A DNA stretch of 63,792 nucleotides. It comes from Paramoeba atlantica (taxonomy: Eukaryota; Discosea). Below are positions 53,334 to 62,631 of this stretch, piece after piece. Positions within the stretch are counted from its first letter, which is position 1. Each line of letters begins with the position of its first letter. Both the position numbers and the translations under genes were made by a program. The notes under the pieces were generated by a model. It did not search any database. It saw only the letters and a list, made by a program, of their open reading frames with translations, and was not told where the DNA came from. Location: positions 1 through 63,792 of the forward strand of contig CDRNVI010000086.1 in the NCBI GenBank assembly GCA_977017575.1, given 5' to 3'.

Positions 53334-54233
53334 ATGCCGAAAAAGAGACATACCCACCTGTCGTCTCACGAGAGTCAAAAAGTACGTTGCAATATTTGCG
53401 GATGCTTTAGTTTGCAAAGAAATATGAAGCGGCACATGCGGGAGAAGCATTGCAAAGATGGTGAGGAAATGTATGATGTTCAGAAAGTAGAAGGAAGCGT
53501 TAACGTTGCACTTTACATGTGCGATGTTTGCAATATTGAAGTAGTGAGAAAGAACGTTCAACGGCATGAGAAAGGGGAATCTCATCAAATTAGAGCCTTC
53601 TTAGCAACGTATAACAAATCCCATAGAAAGGTGCTTTTCTTACCTAGCAGGCGAGTGTTCAGATGCTCCTGCTGCAAATATAGAGGTGCTGCTTCACTGG
53701 AAAACGTGAAACTGCATGTTTCCACCCCTGAACATAACGTAAAAATTGCCTCTTTGTCTCATACACGCCAGGGTGAGTCAATTTACCAGAACATGCGTCC
53801 TTCCCAGGAATTTGCATTGACGGAAGAAAGTAATGCCATACAACAGAAGTGGAAACTAGCATCAATTGAAAAGGCAGAAGAATGCCCTCGATCTGCATCA
53901 CTAAAATTTTTACAGGGATCACCAATGTTTCCAAAGGATTGGAAGAAGGAATTGAAGCCTTGCACGTCTGAAGAAAAAGCTGAATGTTTTCATAATTTCC
54001 AAAGGAATACAGAGCTTAAAGCTACGTCGTGTGGCGTGTGTGGGGTTATTGAACCTTCCCATGAGATTTTGGAAGGAATCCCTGTAAAAGACTGTGACAT
54101 GCTTCGTGCTAGCATGGATGCAAACTTAAAAGGAAAACACACGTCTTCGATAGGTGGAAATCTGTATTGCATAGATTCGGAGGCGGTGTTTGGTACTGAG
54201 GTACTCGTGTTCTCGTTGCAGGAAAAGCGTTAG
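53334..54233 (+). CDS. Helitron protein, N-terminal part with C2H2 fingers
   Basis: Opens with ATG after TTCCTCTAGT. Three C2H2 fingers are visible: CNICGCF with MKRHMREKHC (about 19-41), CDVCNIE with QRHEKGESH (about 62-84) and CSCCKYRG with VKLHVSTPEH (about 111-134). Near residue 233, TSCGVCGVIEPSHEI is the cysteine motif found ahead of Rep in Helitron proteins. The frame overlaps the next one by 44 bp; homology shifts frame near 54190-54205. Fingers at the N end of Helitron Rep are known and may help DNA recognition. Confidence 0.75.
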   Translation: MPKKRHTHLSSHESQKVRCNICGCFSLQRNMKRHMREKHCKDGEEMYDVQKVEGSVNVALYMCDVCNIEVVRKNVQRHEKGESHQIRAFLATYNKSHRKVLFLPSRRVFRCSCCKYRGAASLENVKLHVSTPEHNVKIASLSHTRQGESIYQNMRPSQEFALTEESNAIQQKWKLASIEKAEECPRSASLKFLQGSPMFPKDWKKELKPCTSEEKAECFHNFQRNTELKATSCGVCGVIEPSHEILEGIPVKDCDMLRASMDANLKGKHTSSIGGNLYCIDSEAVFGTEVLVFSLQEKR

Positions 54234-54750
54234 ACTAGGAGGCATCCCATACTTTTCGTTTAAGAACGACTGGGACTTTGGTCTGAATTTAAGAGATCTC
54301 CGTTTGCCAACATTGGGAGTTGTCGAACGATCGGCCATATGCCGTATTCTGAATTTCCAGACGATCTGTGAAATTCGTCATGAGCGGAATTTTGAGAAAA
54401 AATTTCGAAATCATGTTATTTCATTGTTTTCAACAGGACCTCAGGACATAGCTCAGATTCTTCCAGCTACTGAACAGAGGGTGTTTGTGACATTTGTCGG
54501 TGAACAAACAAAAAGGAAAGCTGAAACAGATGCTTCCATACAGGCATATTTCTCTGTTCGGGCTGACGCTACAAGAGCTTGGCTTTATTTTCTTAAAGAA
54601 CACAATGTATTCTACTCAGATATTCACATATCGGAACAGAGAATAGAGGATTTGGTGAACGAAAGAAAAAGAATACTTGAAGAAGCAACTGTTGTCAACA
54701 ATGCCATTTCAGTGGCAGCTTCACTATTAGCTCATAATGAAGCGCGATAG
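54190..54750 (+). CDS. Helitron protein, helitron-like N domain
   Basis: Reads YSCSRCRKSVRLGGIPYFSF, LGLN-type sequence, RLPTLGVVERSAICRIL and LPATEQRVFVTFVGEQ. This is the region between the Cys motif and Rep in Helitrons (helitron-like N-terminal domain). Homology leaves this frame at about 54745 and continues in the next. Confidence 0.75.
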   Translation: MVLRYSCSRCRKSVRLGGIPYFSFKNDWDFGLNLRDLRLPTLGVVERSAICRILNFQTICEIRHERNFEKKFRNHVISLFSTGPQDIAQILPATEQRVFVTFVGEQTKRKAETDASIQAYFSVRADATRAWLYFLKEHNVFYSDIHISEQRIEDLVNERKRILEEATVVNNAISVAASLLAHNEAR

Positions 54751-57212
54751 AAGAAGAAAAGCCGGAGGTAGAAAACGTTTTACTATGTGAACCTCCCCAA
54801 CGAAATGCTGAGGATGAGATAGTCGAAAGCCTAACAAACCTCATAAAACGTAATGACCAAAGAAGGCACCATGCCAGAATTCACGCTACAAGTGCAGCTA
54901 AAGAGTTTAACGAGAATGACAAAATTTTGGGAATGGGGTTTCCAGATCTTTTTCCAGTTCTTTCTGAAGCGTCTGCCAATCTCCTAAAGCGCCCCCTTAC
55001 TCCTGACAGCGGCCTGAAGCATTTGTTGTTGCAAAAAGACCCTCGTTGGTGCAGAAACGGAAATTTTGGTTTCTTACATTGGAATCAAATCAGGCGCCAT
55101 TCCTTAGCTCGAAGTGTGAGGGTCAAGCCCAATATGCGGAGAAAAGCAAAGAAACTTTTGGAAAAAGAAAATATATTTGTGCAGTTGAAGGAGGCACAGA
55201 AGGACTCTCAACGAAAGGAAAATCGTAAGCTTCTGTTGGAAGCATGCGATGTCCTGCATATTGTAACTCGTGATGTTCCATTTTCCGACGCAGCTCGGAA
55301 TGCGTGCTTTAAACAAATGGTGGCAATTCATGGGTTCATGGGTCATCCGACACTCTACGTCACCGTATCCCCATGCGATCCAGATATGAAAATTACCCTG
55401 GAATACCTATGCGCCTCTTCAAAAAGCGTGCAAGAGGATTTTCTAATTGACGATGCGTACCAAAGAGTACAAAAAGTGCGAGATCACCCTGCATATGCAG
55501 CGCAAACATTTCATTTAATTATTGATGCGTTAATTACCACGATATTTGGTGTAGTCCCGCACAAACGATTTAAAAAATCAGGCCAATCGGTCAGTGCTAT
55601 TTCAGAAGAAATGCCCGTCGGAATTTTCAAGATTATGAAGGGAATGTTTAGGGTGGTTGAGACACAAGGTAGAGGAAATTTGCATATGCATATTGTTCTA
55701 TGGGGCATCCCTCTCGCTGAGTATGCTTCCGAAAAGATTCATATGGAATCAGAAAGAAACAGTTTAAGCCAATTAGTTTCTGATTGGATGACGGTTTCCG
55801 TGCCGTGGGATAAAGGAGATACGAGAAGCGTCGGGGGAAGAGTGGGGTTAGAGGCATGCCCGCCATTCGATAATAAGAAAGCTATGGATATCAGAGAGCA
55901 TCGAGTTGCATCAACTGTGCAACAGCATGTGCATACGGAGAAATGTTTCAAAAATATAGGTGTAGCGCCAACAAAATGCCGATATGCATACCCACGCCAG
56001 GTTACGCCATTGAATGCTTTTTATTTGTTAGAACAATCAAGTTCTACACCAGGAAAAGTAGTGGCAAAAACAGTTTCAGAAAATATGGCGGCCCGTGCTG
56101 AAAGTACAGAGCCCTCTTTCTTTGGTTATATGTCACCCGACTTTCGCCCTCTATTGTACTTGCCTAAGAGATCATCAAGGCATAAAAATACTGCAGAATA
56201 CAATTCGATCATGTCCTGCCTCCTGGGGTTCAATACAAATGTTGTTTTTCTCGGATCAGCTTGCGTTGCAGCGATAACTACTTTCTATCTTTTTAAATAT
56301 TTGTCCAAAAACTTGCTTGATATCAATACTTGTATTGGGGCAGTTCAAGCAGCAAAACACAAAGAAAAATACGGAAGCCGAAGATCGCACGAGAATTCAG
56401 CAGACACGTTGCTCTGCAATAAGATTGGAAATAGTCAACTAGGAATGCAAGAAGTGTCGGCCCAGCTGGCCATGTATTGTTGCCTTGGTTATGAGTCGGA
56501 AGAATGCAGCCATATAGTTTCCTACTTGGATGTACGGCAGGCATCTAAATTAATGGCCAAAGGCGTTTCAGGAGTACAGGAAGACGAAACAGAGACTGAT
56601 AGCGAAATATCAGATAATGGAGGCCTCTCTGATGTGATTGTAAGGGATGATGGGTCTACTGAAATGTGCAGTAAGGCTCTGGACTATTACTTTCGAGGCA
56701 CAGAACTTGAGTTCTTAAATTTTTACCTTTACGACGCCACTATTGCGAGAGTTCGCATATCATCAGTGAAAACAATTGGTAAAACCAAGAAAGGGAGATC
56801 AAGAAACACTACATTCGCATTCAAGAAAGGACATCCGCTGATTGAAACTTTTACTCAGCGAATACGGAGCAAATATGTTATCCCATCTCCAGGGTATATA
56901 CCACACTGGTCACATCTCCGGGATGTCGCTACAGATTGCGATCATTCTACAACTGTTTTAGCAAAAAAACACGCGAAATATTTTTCTGCCCTTATGCGCC
57001 CCTTCTCAAAAGATAAGAAAATATCATATAGGCCAAGTGGCTGGAAAGAGTACTTGAAGATACTCAAGGAGTGTAGTGAGGGAAAAAAGGTGGAAGGAAC
57101 GGAATACCCTCCGGAAATTTGCTCTTGCTTAATTAAGATCATCAATAACTTGAGAATCGGAATTCAGGATTCTTGCAAGGAATTTCTTCCTTTGAAGAAC
57201 CAAGATGCATGA
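54747..57212 (+). CDS. Helitron Rep (HUH nuclease)
   Basis: After a frame change the reading continues AKEFNENDKILGMGFPDLFP (54900). Then come the Rep landmarks LYVTVSPCDPDMK (55350), RDHPAYAAQTFH (55480) and GRGNLHMHIVLWG (55671; the HUH pair), followed by YLFKYLSKN (56285), which fits the two-tyrosine Y-x2-K-Y-x2-K motif. Key residues are all present. Rep would nick and rejoin single DNA strands in rolling-circle transposition. The frame ends at 57212, and the helicase starts in another frame from 57173. Confidence 0.85.
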   Translation: MEEEKPEVENVLLCEPPQRNAEDEIVESLTNLIKRNDQRRHHARIHATSAAKEFNENDKILGMGFPDLFPVLSEASANLLKRPLTPDSGLKHLLLQKDPRWCRNGNFGFLHWNQIRRHSLARSVRVKPNMRRKAKKLLEKENIFVQLKEAQKDSQRKENRKLLLEACDVLHIVTRDVPFSDAARNACFKQMVAIHGFMGHPTLYVTVSPCDPDMKITLEYLCASSKSVQEDFLIDDAYQRVQKVRDHPAYAAQTFHLIIDALITTIFGVVPHKRFKKSGQSVSAISEEMPVGIFKIMKGMFRVVETQGRGNLHMHIVLWGIPLAEYASEKIHMESERNSLSQLVSDWMTVSVPWDKGDTRSVGGRVGLEACPPFDNKKAMDIREHRVASTVQQHVHTEKCFKNIGVAPTKCRYAYPRQVTPLNAFYLLEQSSSTPGKVVAKTVSENMAARAESTEPSFFGYMSPDFRPLLYLPKRSSRHKNTAEYNSIMSCLLGFNTNVVFLGSACVAAITTFYLFKYLSKNLLDINTCIGAVQAAKHKEKYGSRRSHENSADTLLCNKIGNSQLGMQEVSAQLAMYCCLGYESEECSHIVSYLDVRQASKLMAKGVSGVQEDETETDSEISDNGGLSDVIVRDDGSTEMCSKALDYYFRGTELEFLNFYLYDATIARVRISSVKTIGKTKKGRSRNTTFAFKKGHPLIETFTQRIRSKYVIPSPGYIPHWSHLRDVATDCDHSTTVLAKKHAKYFSALMRPFSKDKKISYRPSGWKEYLKILKECSEGKKVEGTEYPPEICSCLIKIINNLRIGIQDSCKEFLPLKNQDA

Positions 57213-59041
57213 TCAACATGTTTAGGCACCAGGAAGCTGCTACTTATGAAGAATGGAAATCAAAAGGCTTAACAGAAACAGCGCAAGATGTTGCAGAAGC
57301 TACTGGGTGTTTAGAAAAAGAAGCTGCGGATGGAATTCAGGAAGCGAACGATCTCCTTGCACAACATCAAGCAAATTCGAAGAAAGGAAAGAAAAGAAAC
57401 GTTGAAACTGAACTTTTCTTGGTTGAACTTGAAGATCAAGTAGAAAGGCTTTTGAAAGATACATGGACATCGGATCAGAGAACGAATCATTGCTATGCTG
57501 CGCCTCAGAGCATCGGCGCAATGAGCACATCCTGTCGCGATAACTTCGACAACAAAACATACAAGTTTCAGATAAAGGTGTCAGCTGGGAAATCCAGGAG
57601 GATAATTTCAAATCAAACGCCTGATCATGATATTGATGAGCTCAAGCAAAATAATGTAACGCAAGAAGATGTATTGGAAAGTTTGAATCAGAATCCGTTC
57701 TCGAAAGCCCGAGTTCTTAGTATAAACAAAAGTGTTGAGCTCATTTTTCGTGTAGGTGAAAAACATATAAGGAATAGGTCTCTCGACAAAAAGTTAGATA
57801 AGGATCAAGAGCAATTCGTTCTCAACACACTAAAGCAAACAGAAAATCATATAGGATTGTCAGAAGGATACAAAGCCTTTCTACATGGAGGTCCAGGGTG
57901 TGGTAAAAGTGAAACCAGCCGATGCTTTATGGAAGCCAAGAACGCTTTCCGCCCAAGATCCGTACTTGCCTTCGGATACTCGGGGGATTGCGCTGTCAAC
58001 ATTAATGGGGAGGCCATACATTCTGGATTCTGTTTCCCAGCAGCGTGGAGTAAAAAGAGTAAGAGCGCTTTCCTAGATTATCTAAACCCTCAGAGGCTGA
58101 AAAAGTTAAAAGAAAAATTCAATGGTGTGGATACCGTTTTGATCGACGAAGCATCGTGTGTGTCAACTAAGACTTTGTGGCAAATTCATCAAAGACTTTG
58201 TGCAGTTTCTGAGAGCCAAGCAATATTTGGCGGGTTTTCCATAGTCATGGTCGGGGATTTTTTCCAATTACCCCCAGTACGAACTTCAGGCTCATCACTT
58301 GTCTACGGTGCTAGCTGCAGCCCCCATTCATGTACATTAGGAATCAATGATTTTGTTTTTACGAATCTTACCACCCAACATAGAGAAGATGGAACAAGTG
58401 AAAAGGACTTTGAACATCAAAGAATGCTGATGAACTTGCGGGATCCAAGCTTATGCGCTTCATCATTTAAGGGTTTCTTAAAAAACGCCCAGTATGCTAC
58501 TGATGGGATACCAAAGAATTCATGCATGCTGGTGAGCACCAAAAGAGAAAAAGAAGTACTTTCAAGACTTCGGAGTCAGGAATTTGCTCAGGAAAGAGGC
58601 ATGTCCGTATTGGACCTAGGAGGCGCTAGGTATTTTTCTGTTCCTGGGAAACCCGTGATGTGCCTAGTCAACCTATGCCCGCAGAGGCGACTAGTGAATG
58701 GTACGCTAATGATTGAAGATGAAATCATTGTAAAGAATGAGAAGACCAAAGAAGAATTAAGCTCATACATTAAAGAAAATGGAAGGCCTGGTAAAATTTT
58801 GGATTGCACAGCCTTCTCAATAGCTGGCATCTCGGCCTCAACAGTAGACGGAAATCTTTCGGCTGAATTTCGAAAAAGTTATATTGATGATGAGCTTGAA
58901 ATTGGGTGCGGCTTCTCTCACACCATTAACAAAGTACAGGGAGCTACTCTTACAGAAAATGTCTGCATAGACTTGAACCGCAGACCAACATGCTATCACA
59001 GCAAGATGTTATGTCATGCCTCGGTGTACGTGGCCCTCTAA
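57173..59041 (+). CDS. Helitron helicase (PIF1-like)
   Basis: Walker A GGPGCGKSET at about residue 238, Walker B TVLIDEAS at 322, VGDFFQLPPV at 361 and TINKVQGATL at 583: the motifs of the SF1B helicase of Helitrons. It would unwind DNA during strand transfer. The frame ends with ASVYVAL and TAA where the family continues with SR. RVKSVSQLWLL follows in the same frame, so the TAA at 59039-59041 most likely replaced a Ser codon. Confidence 0.88.
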   Translation: MQGISSFEEPRCMINMFRHQEAATYEEWKSKGLTETAQDVAEATGCLEKEAADGIQEANDLLAQHQANSKKGKKRNVETELFLVELEDQVERLLKDTWTSDQRTNHCYAAPQSIGAMSTSCRDNFDNKTYKFQIKVSAGKSRRIISNQTPDHDIDELKQNNVTQEDVLESLNQNPFSKARVLSINKSVELIFRVGEKHIRNRSLDKKLDKDQEQFVLNTLKQTENHIGLSEGYKAFLHGGPGCGKSETSRCFMEAKNAFRPRSVLAFGYSGDCAVNINGEAIHSGFCFPAAWSKKSKSAFLDYLNPQRLKKLKEKFNGVDTVLIDEASCVSTKTLWQIHQRLCAVSESQAIFGGFSIVMVGDFFQLPPVRTSGSSLVYGASCSPHSCTLGINDFVFTNLTTQHREDGTSEKDFEHQRMLMNLRDPSLCASSFKGFLKNAQYATDGIPKNSCMLVSTKREKEVLSRLRSQEFAQERGMSVLDLGGARYFSVPGKPVMCLVNLCPQRRLVNGTLMIEDEIIVKNEKTKEELSSYIKENGRPGKILDCTAFSIAGISASTVDGNLSAEFRKSYIDDELEIGCGFSHTINKVQGATLTENVCIDLNRRPTCYHSKMLCHASVYVAL

Positions 59042-59920
59042 AGAGTAAAAAGTGTGAGTCAACTTTGGTTACTCCCTGAAAGAAGTGATGGAGGCTTTAG
59101 CTACTTGGAAAACTTGCGACCCAACGCCGACGTTTCGAAATTCGTGAAACGTATGACGCAGAAGGAAGGCAATGAAAAATACGTACCTGAAAAAACTCTG
59201 TACCGTTGCCCTCCGCCATCTAAGAAAAAGAAACTGCAAAGAAAGGGGGAATACCCTATGTCGCGCGAAAGTGAAACTTACACGCGACCCCAGTTAAAAG
59301 ATCGGACGCAAGACAATCAGTGGACACAACCTGGACAATTTATACCGGACACAGTTATAAACACTTTAGGTTCAGTACTTTCAAGCCCGTCTGAAAGATA
59401 TCAAGTATTGGATAGTTCTGTGGCAACTACGATTTTTAAGAGATATGCCACATCAGTAGGGGATTTACCGGCAGAAATAAGAACAAGAATTTTCTTGGCT
59501 GACCGCACTGCCGTTCCATTCTTTTTCAATCAACACTTCGCTCTATGTGTTATCGTACCGCATGAAAATAAAGAAGGCGGAAAGTTACTTTGGTTCGATT
59601 CCCTGCCTAACCACAATCCGAGGAGAGGAACTGAAGTGCTCTTAGATGTGCAAACTGTTGCGCAAAATATCTTTCACGGAGCACATGGCTGGGAGATTAT
59701 ACAGGGCTCAACCTTGGTGCAAGATGATGGCACCAATGACTGTGCTTTATTCGTTTGCCGTTGGATGATTCAGTGCGCAACTCCAGGTCTCGAAACACCT
59801 CCTGAACTGTCTCGTACGGAACTTGCTCAGATCGTCAGCCGGGAATCGGTAGAAGCGGTATGGGCAAAAGAGCGAAGAACAAGAAATACAGTGGAACAAG
59901 AAATGTACAGTGGAAAATAG
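59042..59920 (+). CDS. Helitron C-terminal Ulp1-type cysteine protease
   Basis: In frame with the helicase. After the end of the helicase fold and a Lys-rich linker, a C48-like fold is seen: NQHFALCVI (His near residue 162 of the frame from 59054), LLWFDSL (Asp near 181) and VQDDGTNDCALFVCRWM (Gln and Cys near 220-228). This His-Asp-Cys set is that of Ulp1/SENP proteases, which cut SUMO-like tags or polyproteins. Its role in a Helitron is not known; it might release Rep-helicase parts or counter host SUMO. It ends at a TAG before AT-rich sequence. Confidence 0.8.
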   Translation, partial: RVKSVSQLWLLPERSDGGFSYLENLRPNADVSKFVKRMTQKEGNEKYVPEKTLYRCPPPSKKKKLQRKGEYPMSRESETYTRPQLKDRTQDNQWTQPGQFIPDTVINTLGSVLSSPSERYQVLDSSVATTIFKRYATSVGDLPAEIRTRIFLADRTAVPFFFNQHFALCVIVPHENKEGGKLLWFDSLPNHNPRRGTEVLLDVQTVAQNIFHGAHGWEIIQGSTLVQDDGTNDCALFVCRWMIQCATPGLETPPELSRTELAQIVSRESVEAVWAKERRTRNTVEQEMYSGK

Positions 59921-60268
59921 AAAAGAAATTAGAGTAAATTGATACGAAAATCACATTCATTTTGAATACCTTCTTCGTGAGAAGAGGGTCCTCAGACAAT
60001 TATCTCTCGCCTTGACGTGGCGTCTGAGCTTAATGCCTGTTGGCTAACCAAGCAGAGATACATAAAGAACTGTCAACGAACGAAATGTTCCTTATGCACG
60101 ACCTGGTGTAAGTGTTGGGGGAACCTCGGTTCCGTCTCACTGAGCCAGTGAACGTGCCCATAGGTGCACTTTTGCATTATTAAAGTACAACATAAAGGGC
60201 TCAATGCTTAACATAAACAAGACGTAAGTAGAATCGAACATAGTCCTCCCAGAGGCAAAATGTTAGCC
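59921..60268. other. 3' flank of Helitron
   Basis: No gene seen. GGAACCTCGGTTCC (near 60120) and GTGCCCATAGGTGCAC (60157-60172) could form small hairpins. I cannot point to a standard CTRR end with its hairpin. Confidence 0.4.
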
Positions 60269-60616
60269 GGGCGGGCCCCTCAAAAAAAAGATTTCAGAAG
60301 CTTGTTTTCTTCAAGATTACCTGCCACGAGGTAAAGCACTCCCCGCGCCAGCGGGTCTGCACCGCCTCGAAGGGCCCGCCGGGCGGGCCCTTCAAAAAAA
60401 AGATTTCAGAAGCTTGTTTCCTTCAAGCTTGTTTCCTTCATTACCTGTCACGAGGTAAAGCACTCCCCGCGCCAGCGGGTCTGCACCGCCTCGAAGGGCC
60501 CGCCCGGCGGGCCCTTCAAAAAAAAGATTTCAGAAGCTTGTTTCCTTCAAGATTACTTGTCACGAGGTAAAGCGCTCCCCGCGCCAGCGGGTCTGCACCG
60601 CCTCGAACGGCCCGCC
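60269..60616. repeat. Three tandem units with GC-rich inverted ends
   Basis: Units at 60269-60380, 60381-60505 and 60506-60616. Each begins GGGCGGGCCCTTC or a near form and ends GAAGGGCCCGCC, so each unit has inverted-repeat ends. The inside has AAGATTTCAGAAGCTTG, CACGAGGTAAAGC and the small hairpin CCCGCGCCAGCGGG. The second unit has an extra AAGCTTGTTTCC. This is a tiny TIR element in tandem or a structured array near a Helitron end. Confidence 0.85.
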
Positions 60617-60622
60617 GTATAA

Positions 60623-61209
60623 CCCAGATTGAAAGGGGGCGGAGATGGCGGAGTGGCAAGAATTCAAAGTTTGAAGCACGTGGTGCTCAGACGGCGAGTT
60701 CAAACCCGCTCATCACATTATTCCTGGCAGCCTCACTCTAAGAGACTGGGCTGAGAACCGACTAGGCCCAGTACTCGGAGGACCGTCCCGAACCCTCCCC
60801 TCAGGGAACCAGCTCCCTTACCCGGCTTACACCTCTTGGGTAAGCCGTGTTGACGTACAGTTCGTCGACGCAACGTGTTGGCAACAGCACTTTGGTGCCG
60901 CCTTGGACAAGCGGAAACTGGTAGAGGACGTCGGCCTCGGAACTTCCAAATCTGTCTGTGAAGGGTCTGGCTTGCCAGTGACCATCCGGAGCAATCCGGA
61001 ATGATTTGGAGTTTTGGAGATTGAAAGGGGCGAGGGAGATACGAAGGAACAGGCGTGGCAGATTCCCACTGAAAAGAAATGGTATCTCCCCGCACGAGAA
61101 AAGCCTTTGCGCGTGCTAACTCGGAGACAAACTTCGTGCGGGGAGATACCATTTCTTTTCAGTGGGAATCTGCCACGCCTGTTGCTTCGTATCTCCCTCG
61201 CCCCTTTCA
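60623..61209. mobile_element. MITE-A, interrupted by SINE-1
   Basis: The left end CCCAGATTGAAAGGGG (60623-60638) and the remainder (61018-61209) are separated by SINE-1. The last bases of the right terminus (TCTGGG) are missing. Confidence 0.85.
60640..61017 (+). repeat. SINE-1, full length, with 13-bp target-site duplication
   Basis: AGATTGAAAGGGG occurs at 60626-60638 and 61018-61030. The head is GGAGATGGCGGAGTGG and the tail ends GATTTGGAGTTTTGG. Confidence 0.93.
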
Positions 61210-61254
61210 ATTAGCTTTCCGTACTATTATCTTTCTTCTGCACTATTAGCTATT

Positions 61255-61652
61255 CTATTAGCTCTTCTGTGCTATTAGCTTTCTACGCCGTTGTTTTCGC
61301 GAGATGTCGCTTCTTGACGCCGAGGTACGCCTCCTAAAATGACCCATTTTTGACAAAAAAATGCGAAAAAGTAATTTTCGGACCCAAAGGGGTCTTTTTG
61401 GGTCGGAAGAACGGTGTGGTTGGAGTAGCATCCTCCACCCAATACGTTTGGTAGCCTCGAATACATGCGTACCCCATTTTTACCCAAAAAGTCGGCTATT
61501 TTTGACTCAAATCCTTCCGTTTTCTTCAGCGTGCCTGGCCAATTTTTCTTTTTTAGGCTCTCCGTTAAACGCAGTGGTAGTTTTCAACGCGAAGCGCGCA
61601 GCATGAGTGACTTCTAAGTTGAAAACAACCACCGCGTTTAACGAAGAGCCTA
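61255..61652 (+). repeat. E repeat (E6), diverged short form
   Basis: Lacks about 60 bp of the body, but keeps the palindromic end at 61553-61652. Confidence 0.78.
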
Positions 61653-62403
61653 ATAATTTGCTAATGCATATAGCACCAAATATTTAGCAAATATTTCCCA
61701 AATCGCGAAAAGATTTGGGGGGAAAACCTCGACGTTTCGGCCAAAAATGCGAAATATTAAACCGAATTTGGGCCGACTTTAATGCCATACCAGTAAGGCT
61801 AGGAGGCGAATCTGTCGCCAAAAACGTCGTAGAATGGTAGCTGGGGTCCCAAACTCCTAAAATACGTTTTAGGAGTCGATTTTGGAAAAATAGTATTTTT
61901 ACTTTTTTTTGGGACCGATTTCGTTTCAGGTGAGTTTTCGAAAAAAATGTTTACAAAAACGTATGAATCGAATTCAGTGACAAGATCACTAGTTTTTCAA
62001 CAATTCCGATCGGTACCACATGCCCCCCTCCTCCCCACCAGGGTGATCATAGCAATTTCTGAACTTCAAAAAAAAAAACTGATTTATGGGTGGAAGTAAA
62101 AAAATATATTTTTCCCAAATACTAGAGCATTTTTTGAGAGGTTGGGGCCTGATATACGTGTATACGCTTTGGTTTCATTCGATATTTCTCCACCCTGTTC
62201 CGGTAATATACCTACAAAGTCCACAGTTTACCTGGAAGTGTGTGACACGCAAGGCCGTAGAGGAAGGAGGAGGCACAAGGCAAAAAGGCAGAAGGCGGAG
62301 CCTTCTTTGCTCCGCCTTCTGTCTTTTTGCCGCGGCGACGACGACTTCCTCGCGTGGGAAGCTGTAAAGCGCCCTAGGGAGCATGTTCCGATGGCTATGT
62401 AAT
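61653..62403. other. Spacer with one strong hairpin
   Basis: No gene recognised. 62279-62300 and 62310-62331 are 22-bp inverted repeats (GGCAAAAAGGCAGAAGGCGG and complement) around a 9-bp loop with one mismatch. Confidence 0.5.
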
Positions 62404-62590
62404 CCAGGCTAAAGTGGACGAGGGAGATGCTAAAGACACCTTTGGAAAACCACCTCGAAACTGGAACGGTATCTCCCGGTTTGTAGAGCATTCTGATGTG
62501 GCAAAAGGGTCTTTAACGGGAGATACTGTTGCATTTTTGTGGTGGTTTTCCAAAGGTGCCTTTACTATCTCCCTCGTCCACTTTAGCCTG
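62404..62590. mobile_element. MITE-B (B3), complete
   Basis: 187 bp, CCAGGCTAAAGTGGACGAGG at the left and its complement at the right, with inner arms ACCTTTGGAAAACCACC. This is the best MITE-B copy. Confidence 0.85.
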
Positions 62591-62631
62591 ATTCATGCCA
62601 CCCGGGTAGATAACAGGCTGGGTAACCCGGT

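Noticed and set aside
54190-57212. Introns in the Helitron gene to explain the frame changes
   Set aside because: The homologous frames abut or overlap with no removable GT-AG stretch between them, so small indels are simpler.
40005-59041. Reassigned stop codons (non-standard genetic code)
   Set aside because: The in-frame stops stand for different residues: Tyr in LINE-B, Ser in the Helitron, Trp in X. The intact ORFs end at ordinary stops, so mutation fits better.
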